Shown: positions 47,542-57,569 of the stretch, in pieces
Numbering within the stretch: the first letter of the stretch is position 1
How the letters are laid out: every line of letters begins with the position of its first letter
Source of the DNA: G965226155 sp965226155
Lineage (GTDB): Bacteria; Pseudomonadota; Gammaproteobacteria; Eutrophobiales; Eutrophobiaceae
DNA length: 64,000 bases
Assembly (NCBI GenBank): GCA_965226155.1
Contig: OZ245331.1
Span: 930,001 to 994,000, forward strand
Direction of reading: 5' to 3'
Program-made: the position numbers and the translations under genes
Notes under the pieces: model-generated
Databases searched by the model: none
What the model was told of the DNA's origin: nothing
Seen by the model: only the letters and a program-made list of their open reading frames with translations

Positions 47542-47988
47542 CTATATTGACATTAATTGCTTAATTAGCTGATCTTCTAGATCCATCCTTAATGTTATGT
47601 GTTCGGCCAACTGTGAAAAGTCCTGTTGCAGGTTCGAAAGGTCAATTTTATTCTTGCTGGATCGGTATCGCTCATTAATACCTAAGGAGATCTGCGTTGA
47701 TTGTTCTATTTTCGAGTAAATTTTTACTACAAAGTCGGCTACCTTTTTGCGCCTCTCTTTACCGTCAGTTACCCTCTGAAACAGGCCGAAATGACCTGCG
47801 GCGATATAATCGACCAGCGCCTGGCAAAAATCATCCAGTAATTTTCTGTCTCGTTTAGTAGTATTCTCGTGCTGAATTGCCGACACTTCCAACAGCATAG
47901 CCAGCAAGTGCTTGCTATCCTTCAACATACTGTTGATCAGATGGCCTGTTTGATTACGTCGTTCTGTATTTTCTGTCAGCTTAGTCAT
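47542..47988 (-). CDS. rsd: Rsd/AlgQ anti-sigma-70 factor
   Basis: The 148-residue helical protein matches Rsd/AlgQ (RRNQTGHLINSMLKDSKHLL, VDYIAAGHFGLFQRV, EHITLRMDLEDQLI). It binds region 4 of the housekeeping sigma factor and shifts RNA polymerase to alternative sigma factors in stationary phase. In Pseudomonas algQ lies close to algR, matching this neighbourhood. The frame is intact. Confidence 0.9.
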   Translation of the reverse strand: MTKLTENTERRNQTGHLINSMLKDSKHLLAMLLEVSAIQHENTTKRDRKLLDDFCQALVDYIAAGHFGLFQRVTDGKERRKKVADFVVKIYSKIEQSTQISLGINERYRSSKNKIDLSNLQQDFSQLAEHITLRMDLEDQLIKQLMSI

Positions 47989-48095
47989 CGATTTACCCTT
48001 ATCGGCCAGAGTAATATATTTTTACTGCCAGACATAGTGTAAATCCTATAAATTGTAGATACTAAAATACCATAAAATGGCCTTATAATTAGCAT

Positions 48096-49547
48096 ATGGA
48101 GATTCAAGGTTATAAAGTCGATAGAGAAATTGGTAAAGGTGGCATGGCCACTGTCTATCTTGCTATTCAGGAATCACTTGGTCGCCATGTAGTACTGAAA
48201 ATCCTAGATAATGTCGATGCGGATGAGCCCGAAGACCTGACAGAACGATTCGTAGCTGAAGGCCGTATCCTCGCTTCACTTACTCACCCTAACATAATTA
48301 CAATTTATGACATCGGGGTTGCCAATAATTCCCTGTATATCTCTATGGAGTGTGTACAAGGCGGAGACCTTAAACAACGGATGGAGTTACCAGTTTCAGA
48401 AGAAGAAGCTCTGGATATCCTCGCCAACGTTTCAAATGCATTAAATCAGGCTCATAAACACGGCATCGTTCATCGGGACGTAAAGCCGGCTAATATACTG
48501 TTCCGTAACGATGGTACACCGTTATTGACCGATTTCGGGATTGCGAAACAGGTTGATATCGAAACCGATCTAACATCCACCGGGATATTTCTCGGCAGTC
48601 CAAACTATGTCAGCCCGGAGCAGGCCGACGGGATGACGATCGACGGCCGCGCAGACATATACAGCTTGGGTTGTATTTTCTATGAGATGCTGACCGGCGA
48701 AAAACATTACACCTCACAGTCGGTAATCGATATCGTGATCCAGCACAAACAGGCTCCTGTCCCTGCATTACCTGCTGAATTACAGGAATACCAACCCTTG
48801 GTAAACAGCATGATGGCAAAAAACCGTGAAGAACGGGTGCCAGATGAGGAAACATTGGTTTCTAAAATTGAAAAATTACAGCGCAAGCATAAGAAACGAA
48901 CCCAAGCGACCAATTTTGATATGACTGGCACTAGCCCATTAATCGACCCATCTCTATGAAAGAAACGCACCAACCAGATCCTGATCGGCCTGCTATTGTT
49001 GGGTCTGATAATGTACTCCAGTCTAAAATATGTTGAGATCAACCTTAAAAAGCCCAGCGTATCTGCTGAACGGGGTTCAACAAATACGGTCCTTGCTAGC
49101 ACGACTATCCAGATACCTACGACAACTGAAACAAACGAGATTGCAGTATCAACCGACGATCCCGACCAATTACATGCTAAACCCATACAAAATGGACCCG
49201 CGCTTGAAGAAGTCACTAGTGCCCTAGTCTGGCTGGGAAATCAGAGCCTGGAAGAGTTCAAATTAACTTACCCACCACGTGACAATGCTTACTACTATTT
49301 CGACCTCTTACTCGAACTCGATCCCGGCTACAAGACAGCCGTTAATGGCATTCTAGACATTGCCGATCGATATGCGATCCTGGCAGAACAGTCTTTAGTC
49401 AATAATGAATTAGATAAAACAGCAACCTATGTTGACCTTGGGTTACGTATTAATCCAAGAAATGAAGCCTTGCTCTCAATAAAGGATCTGATCGAAAACC
49501 AGAAGTCAGGATTTATCGATATGATTAAAAGCTTATTTAAGTCTTGA
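48096..49547 (+). pseudogene. Membrane Ser/Thr protein kinase interrupted by in-frame TGA
   Basis: The kinase domain is complete: glycine loop GKGGMATVY, K35, HRDVKPANILF with catalytic D128, and DFG D146. TGA at 48957-48959 then stops the frame after LIDPSL. The same frame continues KKRTNQILIGLLLLGLIMYS (a membrane helix), a low-complexity linker and a TPR-like C-terminus (VDLGLRINPRNEALLSIKDL) to 49547. CGA to TGA (Arg) would explain it. The truncated 287-residue form would be a soluble kinase without its anchor and sensor part, so it might still be active. Confidence 0.85.
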
Positions 49548-49559
49548 AAGAAATTCTGC

Positions 49560-50111
49560 TCATCTAATTAAATCTGGATCCACTTTCTGACCACCCGGTA
49601 GCGCATTCTGTGTCGAAGAATCAAGCAATTGCTTAGCACTCTGCGTACGCATTTGTTCAAATTGCTCTATTAACGCTCGTAGTTCATCGACGTTTGGACC
49701 ATCTTGTTCACTCTCAGGTGACTCTACTACTGTCTTTACTTCGATAGTATCAAGCTCGGCTAGCTCATCCTCCGTTTCCGTGTCCTTCTGCTGACTAGCA
49801 AGCGCTGCCTTCAACAATTCCGATTCAATCAACTTCTGCATTGCTTCCTGCCGGTCTTGTTCAGCAACTAATAATGCATGATTACGTAAACGCTCGCTTT
49901 CCTCGTCAGAAACAACGATGCCGGTATCATCAATCAATCTACCATTCTCGAAAACGAGTACACGGTAACCACCATCCTTACTTCGATACCACATGGGTGG
50001 TTTTCCAGACAATTGGGTCGTGTTGGAATCTGGGTCCACCCACTGGTACATCCGTGCATGCATAGAAATAGTCGTAAGTGACAAAATCAGGATGAATAGA
50101 ATCGCCTTCAT
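49560..50111 (-). CDS. Exported DUF4124-domain protein
   Basis: The chosen start is ATG 50111 (MKAILFILILSLTTISMHAR) after GGAG; an upstream frame start lacks a ribosome site. The signal peptide is followed by a DUF4124-like segment (RMYQWVDPDSNTTQLSGKPPMWY) and a long charged helical C-terminus (LIESELLKAALASQQKDTET). DUF4124 proteins are common in gammaproteobacteria and unassigned. It converges with the kinase gene. Confidence 0.8.
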   Translation of the reverse strand: MKAILFILILSLTTISMHARMYQWVDPDSNTTQLSGKPPMWYRSKDGGYRVLVFENGRLIDDTGIVVSDEESERLRNHALLVAEQDRQEAMQKLIESELLKAALASQQKDTETEDELAELDTIEVKTVVESPESEQDGPNVDELRALIEQFEQMRTQSAKQLLDSSTQNALPGGQKVDPDLIR

Positions 50112-50174
50112 GATCTCCGCCCTATTTAATAATTTATATACTCTGTAAATTATAACATCCGTATTCAATCGGGG

Positions 50175-50900
50175 TTATATAGCTGAACCCACACACGACA
50201 GGTAAGCATCTTCAAATACACTTACCCCGTATTTCTCACAGCATTCATGTGGTGTACCTGAAAACTTGATCTCACCACCATGCAAAATCGCTACACGGTC
50301 GCAAACCCTCTCAACATCGGTCAACAAATGTGTGCTGAAAAACAGAGTCTTTCCCTGCTGTCTTAACTCTTCGAGACATCGTATCAGGTATACCCTGGCC
50401 CTAGGATCCAGACCACTCATAGGCTCATCAAGGGCCAGTAATCTTTTATCACCGAGGAAACAGGCCGCCAAGCCAAGTTTTTGTGACATGCCTTTTGACA
50501 TTTGTCGTACCGGCTTGTCGAGAAATTCCGGATTGAAATCGAGGGTCACCAACATCTGTTTGGTCCGATTTGCATCGGAACTAACTCCATACATCCTTGC
50601 CATATATTCCAGGAAATCACGGCCGGTCAAATAATAGGGCGGGGTAAATTTTTCCGGCAAATAGGCAAGGTCTGATCTGGATTCAGGTTTGCCATGAGCC
50701 GTGCCATCAATAGTAATCGCTCCTGAAGTAATTGAGGTGAAGTCCAGCAAACATTTAATTAGTGTTGTCTTACCTGCACCATTGATACCCACTAACCCAA
50801 TAAATTCACCCTGTTGCAATTCGAGTTCTATTCCATTCAACACTTGATGCATGCCGTAGTGCTTTTTGACATTACTGAAATGGATGATGGGATCAGTCAT
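50175..50900 (-). CDS. ABC transporter ATP-binding protein
   Basis: The 241-residue ATPase has Walker A GINGAGKTT, the signature region MSKGMSQKLGLAACFLG, Walker B LLALDEPMSGLDP and switch His in FFSTHLLTDVE. It is of the CcmA/NatA type that pairs with ABC-2 permeases. The only such permease in the window is at 54168-54935, on the same strand but 3.3 kb upstream, separated by a pilin and a divergent cyclase gene. Pairing is therefore inference. Confidence 0.9.
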   Translation of the reverse strand: MTDPIIHFSNVKKHYGMHQVLNGIELELQQGEFIGLVGINGAGKTTLIKCLLDFTSITSGAITIDGTAHGKPESRSDLAYLPEKFTPPYYLTGRDFLEYMARMYGVSSDANRTKQMLVTLDFNPEFLDKPVRQMSKGMSQKLGLAACFLGDKRLLALDEPMSGLDPRARVYLIRCLEELRQQGKTLFFSTHLLTDVERVCDRVAILHGGEIKFSGTPHECCEKYGVSVFEDAYLSCVGSAI

Positions 50901-50991
50901 GCGGTAATTTCGGGGCCGTGAAAAATTTCGATAGCTCAGCGTAGCTTGTTTAAATTATACCCCAGAACCTTAAGTTAACAGGACAAATAAT

Positions 50992-51013
50992 AAAGGCCCT
51001 AGAGCGGGCCTTT
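50992..51013 (-). terminator. Rho-independent terminator of the pilin gene
   Basis: AAAGGCCC, a 6-base loop and GGGCCTTT form a perfect 8-bp stem. On the minus strand it is followed by TTATTATTT. It lies 26 bp after the prepilin stop codon. Confidence 0.8.
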
Positions 51014-51038
51014 ATTTTAACGTCCACTATCAAGCCTA

Positions 51039-51800
51039 TTAAAACAGAAATACCCCGTTACAAGACTGGTTGTTACTGTCTACAAACCAGGTATCAATTA
51101 CCGCGGGTGTTACACAGTCATTTGAGAGGCCCAATACATAATCCACTATCGCACCAAAGGCATCTGACACACCATCGACCGACGATGGAGCGCTCCTGAG
51201 CACACCCGATCCAGCGATACCGTCGTCCAGCTTTTGGTCCAAATCACGCAGTAGCGGTACAGGTATATTCCCACCGAAGGAATACGCCAAACGTGCAACC
51301 GTCGATCTGGCGGTATTATTCTGGTAACTGGTGGTGTGGGCGAGAAGAATGGGGCCTTGGAACGCATTCGGAGGAACCGCTCCATTTGCTACACCAGTCT
51401 GGTAATTTGCAGCTGCAAGCGTAGCACCTGAGAAAGTTCCAGTCAAAAAGCCGGCAACCGACATATGTGACCACACCGCGCCGGCCTCCGCTACAGTAGT
51501 TATACGACCATCACCGTTCCCACCTATCACAGGTATACCACCACACAGAGGATCGACCGCTGCACCAACTGCAGTACAGGCGTTAGCAGGTACCATATCA
51601 CCCGGCAGGTTACGGAACCGGTCGATAAAACCGTAATAGGCCGCCTGGACACCGGAATTTTGATCTGCCAGATTCCTAACCCGCGCACTGTTAATCAGTT
51701 GTTGACCCTTGAGGATCCCACCCAGCAACAGACCGATGACGACCAGTACGATGGCTATTTCCACCAAGGTAAAACCCGATTGTTTTCTATTTATGTTCAT
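51039..51800 (-). CDS. Type IV prepilin-like protein
   Basis: The chosen start is ATG 51800, six bases after GGAG. The 253-residue protein has a short leader MNINRKQSG cut before the methylated Phe of FTLVEIAIVLVVIGLLLGGI, with Glu at position 5: a class III prepilin signal. The globular part contains SARVRNLADQNSGVQAAYYG, a glycine/aspartate-rich loop (GGNGDGRITT) and cysteine pairs. It is longer than a normal major pilin, so it may be a minor pilin or a pseudopilin. A sigma-54 promoter precedes it. Confidence 0.88.
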   Translation of the reverse strand: MNINRKQSGFTLVEIAIVLVVIGLLLGGILKGQQLINSARVRNLADQNSGVQAAYYGFIDRFRNLPGDMVPANACTAVGAAVDPLCGGIPVIGGNGDGRITTVAEAGAVWSHMSVAGFLTGTFSGATLAAANYQTGVANGAVPPNAFQGPILLAHTTSYQNNTARSTVARLAYSFGGNIPVPLLRDLDQKLDDGIAGSGVLRSAPSSVDGVSDAFGAIVDYVLGLSNDCVTPAVIDTWFVDSNNQSCNGVFLF

Positions 51801-51850
51801 ATCCAACTCCTAAATAAATTACATGAATTATTGCGACTAAACTATCAAAT

Positions 51851-51866
51851 GCAATTATCATGCCAA
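51851..51866 (-). promoter_or_regulatory. Sigma-54 (-24/-12) promoter of the prepilin gene
   Basis: On the minus strand TTGGCATGATAATTGCAT has GG and GC separated by exactly 10 bases, matching the TGGCAC-N5-TTGC consensus. The -12 GC (51851-51852) is about 50 bp from the ATG at 51800, leaving room for a leader and GGAG site. PilA genes are commonly RpoN-dependent. No activator gene is adjacent. Confidence 0.75.
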
Positions 51867-52133
51867 GATTATATCTTATTGATTTATAAGGATTATATTA
51901 AAATTGACTATAAATAATCGTAACTAAAATTGATGATTTTTCGTCGAAACTGTCGAATTTACAACATGTTATTCGTTCAATCCCAAGAATTCTCTCTCTA
52001 ACCAAGATATTTCAGTCATTCAACAGAAACTGACCCAATACCTTCAAAAGTTTTTCATACCGTAGCTGACTGTTATACTGAACTATTAAAAAAACGATAA
52101 CAAATATGGGACAACAAGCGGCATGCGCTGCTA

Positions 52134-53359
52134 ATGAATCAGAACATCCTCCCGATGCGCGATAAGTTACTGCAGAATAAGATCCAAATCGCCATCCTGT
52201 TTACTGTCTTCGTGTTTTTCTTTTTAAATGGTATTGGTGCACTCGATTTTCATATTAAATCAGGCAATACCTTTAATATCAACCTGCGGACACTCGTATC
52301 GATTGCATCACAGCTTTTTCCAACCCGACCAATATCCTATCTGCAAATATTTTTTTAGTTTTAATGACTGGCATTATCCTGTCTATCTTACTTCCCATTC
52401 TTGCACCTATCTACGCCTCTTTGGCTACCATCTTAGTAGCAACCTTGCATCTCTATTTAAGTATAAGTACTAGTAGCCAGTTGTTACTGCCTATGGAATA
52501 TAGTTTGTTAATTATTTTAATACTCTACTCAACTAATGCCTTAATTGTTTATTTTATCCAAACCCACTCAGAACAAAAAATTATTAATCTCTTCGGCCAG
52601 TTCGTACCACCTGAAATCGTCACAGAGCTAAGCAGTCAACAGGGCAAACTAGATATGGATGGTGAATCTAAGATTCTTGCCGTTTTTTTCTGTGACCTAT
52701 GGAGATTTTCCAATGTGGCAGAACAATTAAATCCGAAACAACTAACCAAGTTACTGAATGAATATTTCGTTTCTCTGACTGAAATACTATATCGCCACGG
52801 TGCAACTATCGACAAATATATCGGCGATTCAATAATGGCATTCTGGGGTGCGCCACTACAACAACTAGACCATGCACAACGTGCGGTATCGGCATCCTTC
52901 GATATGCATAAGAAAATTCAACTATTGTCTGAGAGTTTTACTCGTCGAGGCTGGCCCGGACCAGCTATGGGTATAGGTATTAACACTGGGATGATGAATG
53001 TCGGCAACATGGGTTCAAAATACAGGGTGGCCTATACAGTAATAGGTGATGCCGTCAACATTGCCTCTAGGGTTGAAACCTTAACAAGAAAATATCAAGT
53101 CCCAACACTCGTTAGTGAATCCACCATGGCGGAATGTCCCAATTTTATATTCCGTTCCATAGACATCGTCCAAGTTAAGGGTAAACACAACCTAACAAAG
53201 ATCTATCAGCCGATATGCAGAAAGTCGGAATTGACTGACGATTTGAGAACAAAAATTAAACTACACCAGGAAGGTATTGAATATTACCTGCATTCTGATT
53301 ATGGAAAAGCGCGGGGTATTTTTACAGAATTACGAGATAGCTACGAGGATGATGGATAG
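52134..53359 (+). pseudogene. Class III adenylate/guanylate cyclase, CHASE2-type, N-terminus degenerate
   Basis: The C-terminal part from about 52364 has three membrane segments and a class III cyclase domain (VFFCDLWRFSNVAEQLN, DKYIGDSIMAFWGAP with the two metal aspartates, YTVIGDAVNIASRVETL). Upstream, the short frame 52134-52358 has one membrane helix (IAILFTVFVFFFLNGIGALDF) like the start of CHASE2 cyclases. About 300 residues of sensor are missing, and the frame changes near 52330-52360. The gene has probably lost its sensor by deletion and frameshift. CDLW replaces a common CDLR/SDIR, another possible C-to-T change. The catalytic part could still be expressed. Confidence 0.65.
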
Positions 53360-53441
53360 TACCCTGCCATACTTAACATTCTAGATACTGGAGTAAGCAG
53401 TCACTAATTCATATTTCTTCACTTTTTCAGCCGTATCCCAC

Positions 53442-54155
53442 TCATTTAAGGCGGGACATTAGGAATTCAATTTCGTGTTGGTCTGTAATTCCTCCACTTT
53501 CTATCAATCCCCCTAGTATAATCTGTGCTGCTTCTATCTCCCCCAACTCCTCCAACACAAATAACTCCATCTGCCTTGCCCAACCAGGGACTTTATCCGC
53601 TGAAGTGGAAGACCTCAGCTCACTTGCATATTGAAGAGCAAGGTCGAGATCGTGCAATTTATGCTTGGCAACATACACTGTGTGCGCCATCCATACCCAT
53701 CGCTCATCAGGTCTTTGTATGAATTTTTTATGTACAAAATCGAGCATGGCCCGTTTTTTATCATCATTCGGCACCTCAGAGTATATTCGTGCTGCTGACA
53801 ACAATGGATAATGACCGCGAGGATCGAGTAATAAAATATTATCCAACCAACCAATGACATTATCATAATTTAGGCTGTCAAAGGGCACACTAATACCGGG
53901 TTGGTTATCGAAGGCCTGAAGCCAGAGCATTGCTATCTTTGACAAAGTAATCGGTTCGCCAAATCCGGCGATTTGTAAATAGTGGCCGGTTACAGGCGCG
54001 GGGAGGTCTACCGCAAACGCAAGAGTAGCTGGCCTAGTAGCATGCAACAGTATCTGGAAAGCCAACCCTAGGCACAGGCAGGTTAAGACAGATTTGGGGA
54101 CAGAGGTAAGGGCTCTTTCCCTCGTTGCTGCATTTTTTATAAGACGCGTAATCAT
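53442..54155 (-). CDS. Hypothetical protein with TPR-like C-terminus
   Basis: The 237-residue protein has an N-terminal hydrophobic segment (VLTCLCLGLAFQILLHAT). A helical C-terminal part follows (DPRGHYPLLSAARIYSEVPN, WVWMAHTVYVAKHKLHDLDL) with the look of a degenerate TPR. Its start is 12 bp after the permease stop, so it is probably translated with that gene. Similar proteins accompany ABC-2 permeases in other proteobacteria; the function is unknown. Confidence 0.75.
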   Translation of the reverse strand: MITRLIKNAATRERALTSVPKSVLTCLCLGLAFQILLHATRPATLAFAVDLPAPVTGHYLQIAGFGEPITLSKIAMLWLQAFDNQPGISVPFDSLNYDNVIGWLDNILLLDPRGHYPLLSAARIYSEVPNDDKKRAMLDFVHKKFIQRPDERWVWMAHTVYVAKHKLHDLDLALQYASELRSSTSADKVPGWARQMELFVLEELGEIEAAQIILGGLIESGGITDQHEIEFLMSRLK

Positions 54156-54167
54156 GTTTACTGATTA

Positions 54168-54935
54168 CTACAAGTTCTTGCGGCACAAATCAAATAGCCC
54201 AGCCGATATCAGCAGCAACAGATATATCACTGTCTGCAAAATAACAAAATATATAGCTCCTGCAGTCTGGCCATAGATTAACCACTCACTGTTAGTGAAC
54301 TTATCGAGATCAGGCAAGACATAAGCAATTGATGCTAGCAACCCGTTCATAAATTGCTGCGTGAAATCATATGATTCCAGGATAGGACTCATACTGACTA
54401 ACCGGATGGATTCAATGCTTCTTGATAATAGGTAGAATGAAGTTACGACGACGAATGAAACAGTGATATTACTAAACGTAAACAGACATAGCATACTCAT
54501 GGCAATTATGATTGTTAACTCACAGATTAATGAGGCAAGCCATATCATCAAGTATTGTGATTCGGTATAAATAAATAAGAGGATGCCCACTGCAATAGAG
54601 ATTACGAGAGAGATAGACAAAAATCCAAGAAATTTCCCAAAGTAAAAACTGATTTTCGACACTGGCAAAGATAGGATCAATTCAAAGCCTTTGTCATTGA
54701 ATTCCCGTACCATACTTGTAATCACAAATAACGCTGATGTTAATATGATAAACCACCTTGCCATGGATGCGATTAGCACAACCTGTATCCCTCGAGTTTC
54801 GGTGATGGCCAGTTCACCAACAAACTCGGCAATTCCTAGCAGACAAACCAACCCAACCACTGTTAATGCGAACAACCTGTTTCTTAGTCCCTCGACAAAG
54901 GTGTAATAGGCAATTATTTTGATTTTATCAACCAT
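54168..54935 (-). CDS. ABC-2-type transporter permease
   Basis: I take ATG 54935 (MVDKIKIIAYYTFVEGLRNR, 255 residues); a frame start at 54983 is possible but lacks a ribosome site. It has six predicted membrane helices and an ABC-2-like sequence after the first helix (SMVREFNDKGFELILSLPVS, with a membrane-edge SKISFYFGKFLGF). It probably works with the ATPase at 50175. It is divergent from the histidine kinase gene at 55002. Confidence 0.8.
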   Translation of the reverse strand: MVDKIKIIAYYTFVEGLRNRLFALTVVGLVCLLGIAEFVGELAITETRGIQVVLIASMARWFIILTSALFVITSMVREFNDKGFELILSLPVSKISFYFGKFLGFLSISLVISIAVGILLFIYTESQYLMIWLASLICELTIIIAMSMLCLFTFSNITVSFVVVTSFYLLSRSIESIRLVSMSPILESYDFTQQFMNGLLASIAYVLPDLDKFTNSEWLIYGQTAGAIYFVILQTVIYLLLLISAGLFDLCRKNL

Positions 54936-55001
54936 ATTCTCACGATTAACCATTTGCCTACATGATAATGTAATATAAGCCACGTTTTAATATTTTATTT
55001 A

Positions 55002-56705
55002 ATGAATACGCTACTACTGAAAATCAGACAACTGCCTGAACCACTGGTTCTGGTATTTATGCTAGAACTGCTGCATTTTTCGATGTGGGTGGATTTTGTC
55101 AGCCCGCTATCACGCGCGTTATTACTCATACATCTCGGTTTTTTCCTGATCTGGCAACCGCTGTGGCATAAGGATGAGAAACTTCGTTTGTTAGATATAT
55201 TTTTTCTATTCCTTCTAACCTACACGTTTATTATTGCTATGAACTGGTTGTTACTGTTCGCTTGGGTAATTTTGTTGATTGGCATCAGTGGAGGCAGAAT
55301 CATTGTTAACAGTCAGGAGCGCATTATTTACATGCTGGTGCTGATATTTCTTGTCTCCGAACTGCTAATCCGATGCACGACCATGCTATTTAATATCGGG
55401 TTGTCCTCTACCACGATCAATCTTTTTGAGATCCTATTACCTATATTACCTCTCATCGCGCTTGTGCTTCCGGTAAGCAAAGATGAAAAGAAACTACAAT
55501 CTGTTGATTTCATCCACGCTATATCTATTTCCACGCTAATCAGCCTTTTGGTCACAGGCACTTTGCTTACCATGTACCAGACGCAGACTGACTACCTAGT
55601 GGCCATGCTCCAATCCCTAATTGCCATTAGTATCTTTCTACTAGTTATTAGCTGGTTGCTGACACCTAGAACAGGCTTTAGTGGATTACCGCAACTTTGG
55701 CTGCGATCCATGTTGAATATCGGTACGCCTTTCGAAGCTTGGCTTTCTGAATTATCGATTTTATTCAGACAAAAATCTTTACCTGATGAATTCCTCAAAT
55801 CGACTATGGATGAACTCGTGTTACTGCCTTGGATATCAGGTGTTGAATGGAATTCACAGGAAACGAGTGAGATCACCGGTGTCAAAACAAAAATTAAAAC
55901 GGATATCATCACAGACGATTTAACGGTAACGATATACAGCCATACTTCGGTTAGCGGTGCGTTGTATTTTCATTGCAAATTACTTGTGCAACTGATTAAC
56001 AATTTCTATGTTGCCAAATTACAAGAGAGGGAACATACCCAACAGACACACTTGCAGGCCATATATGAAACTGGGGCAAGGGTAACCCATGATATCAAGA
56101 ATCTGCTCCAATCATTACAGGCCGTTACCAGTGTCGTTGTTCACAACAGTGACCAGGACAATTTCCTTGTATCACAACAATTATTAAAGCGCCAGTTACC
56201 GATGCTCACTCAACGATTAAAACTGGCACTCGACAAATTACAAGCTCCGAATAACAAAAATCAGGAATCGATTTATTTAAAAGACTGGTGGTCTGATCTA
56301 AAGACCAGAACAAACCTGGAAAATATTTCCTGGCAAGAAGTTCTGTCAGGCGATCCAATCATTCCTGTCGAACTATTTGATAGTGTGGTTGATAACCTAT
56401 TGGAGAACATCCGGGGGAAAATCCAGATCGAAAAGGGTATTAGCATCAGAATCAGCCTATTCAGCGATACTCGGAATATTGTCCTCACCATATCTGATAG
56501 CGGTAAGGCTATTCCAGCTGAAAAGGTAAAACAGATACTGAAGGAACCATTGCAATCTAACAGTGGTCTTGGAATCGGTTTGTATCAAGCAGCCAAACAG
56601 GCAGAATCTCAAGGTTATACGTTAGCTTTGAAAAACAACTTAGACGGTAATGTGTGCTTTGAACTCCAGAACCAGAATAGCTCTCACCAGATAACCTTAT
56701 TCTAG
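55002..56705 (+). CDS. Membrane sensor histidine kinase
   Basis: The 567-residue protein has about eight N-terminal membrane helices (residues 15-220) and a linker. The kinase region shows H-box ARVTHDIKNLLQSLQAV, N-box VDNLLENIRGK, G1 DSGKAIP and G2 SGLGIGLYQAA. The phospho-acceptor is the His of THDIKN. No response regulator gene is next to it, so its partner is unknown. It is divergent from the ABC permease and may sense something related to that exporter. The frame is intact, unlike several other signalling genes here. Confidence 0.88.
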   Translation: MNTLLLKIRQLPEPLVLVFMLELLHFSMWVDFVSPLSRALLLIHLGFFLIWQPLWHKDEKLRLLDIFFLFLLTYTFIIAMNWLLLFAWVILLIGISGGRIIVNSQERIIYMLVLIFLVSELLIRCTTMLFNIGLSSTTINLFEILLPILPLIALVLPVSKDEKKLQSVDFIHAISISTLISLLVTGTLLTMYQTQTDYLVAMLQSLIAISIFLLVISWLLTPRTGFSGLPQLWLRSMLNIGTPFEAWLSELSILFRQKSLPDEFLKSTMDELVLLPWISGVEWNSQETSEITGVKTKIKTDIITDDLTVTIYSHTSVSGALYFHCKLLVQLINNFYVAKLQEREHTQQTHLQAIYETGARVTHDIKNLLQSLQAVTSVVVHNSDQDNFLVSQQLLKRQLPMLTQRLKLALDKLQAPNNKNQESIYLKDWWSDLKTRTNLENISWQEVLSGDPIIPVELFDSVVDNLLENIRGKIQIEKGISIRISLFSDTRNIVLTISDSGKAIPAEKVKQILKEPLQSNSGLGIGLYQAAKQAESQGYTLALKNNLDGNVCFELQNQNSSHQITLF

Positions 56706-56774
56706 CAAGTAAAATCTAAATTAGGGTAGCTTCCCTACTACAACCATCCTATTAAACAGCACGTTAGGAGATAT

Positions 56775-57569
56775 CTACATGACCAGCTCGTCGAACTGGG
56801 TAGAGGGTGTGAGGCTGGTATCTTTAGAATAATCGGTATAGATAAATGTATTATTAGTAAAATTAGCAGGGACATATGCCGGATTCAAAATGTCTGCCCC
56901 AGTATCTGGATTTTCCGGTTTACGTTCATAATTTTCTACTTGTTGATTTGTCTGGACAGGGTCATAAGTATCGGCACCATGTGATATAATGATCGCAGGA
57001 ACATTCGTAGCCACCGTTGCTGATCCGACGTAGGGGTTAGCATAAGTGTTAAAAATTTGAATGTCGCCAGTTGAACATAATTCGAAAGAGACACCGATCG
57101 CCGCGGTCCCGCAAGGGACAGGGGCGCCGTCCTGAGATTCTCTTGAAAATTCCGCTGTTACCATATAGGTAAAATGCCGACCCCAAGCATCGTTTTCAGG
57201 AACCTGCAAGTCAACCCAAGGTAGGTTACCGATTGATGTAGCGCAGGTCTCTGTACCAGGGGCGCCGACGACGAGCCAATCTGCGGTTCCGTCATTGAGG
57301 TTTGTAGCGACAACAAGAGGGCATCCAGCTGCACCACCCACATTAGCATCGGAACAATCGGGACAGGGCAATCTGCCATTAACGACGGCAAAGCCCAACA
57401 AGGCTTCCTTGATCTCATCCTGTATCTCAATTGTCGCGTCACGGTTCGCCTGTTCTAACTTTGTCGACAGAGGCACCAATAAGCTACCGAGTAACAAGCT
57501 TACAATGAACAACACCATTGCTAGCTCGACCAAGGTAAAACCGCGAATGACGTTCAATTTGCCCAACAT
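56775..57569 (-). CDS. Prepilin-like (pseudopilin) protein
   Basis: The 264-residue protein has a class III leader (MLGKLNVIRG cut before FTLVELAMVLFIVSLLLGSL, Glu5 present) and a globular domain with cysteine pairs (RLPCPDCSDANVGGAAGCP). Asn- and Thr-rich loops follow (YANPYVGSATVATNVPAII). Its start overlaps the end of the PilX-like gene by 16 bp, so both are in the same pilus operon. It is probably a minor pilin of the MSHA-like locus. Confidence 0.88.
   Translation of the reverse strand: MLGKLNVIRGFTLVELAMVLFIVSLLLGSLLVPLSTKLEQANRDATIEIQDEIKEALLGFAVVNGRLPCPDCSDANVGGAAGCPLVVATNLNDGTADWLVVGAPGTETCATSIGNLPWVDLQVPENDAWGRHFTYMVTAEFSRESQDGAPVPCGTAAIGVSFELCSTGDIQIFNTYANPYVGSATVATNVPAIIISHGADTYDPVQTNQQVENYERKPENPDTGADILNPAYVPANFTNNTFIYTDYSKDTSLTPSTQFDELVM

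Noticed and set aside
48957..48959. Selenocysteine or programmed readthrough at the kinase TGA
   Set aside because: The following sequence shows no obvious SECIS-like hairpin adjacent to TGA, and the position is a basic linker, not a redox site. CGA to TGA is simpler.
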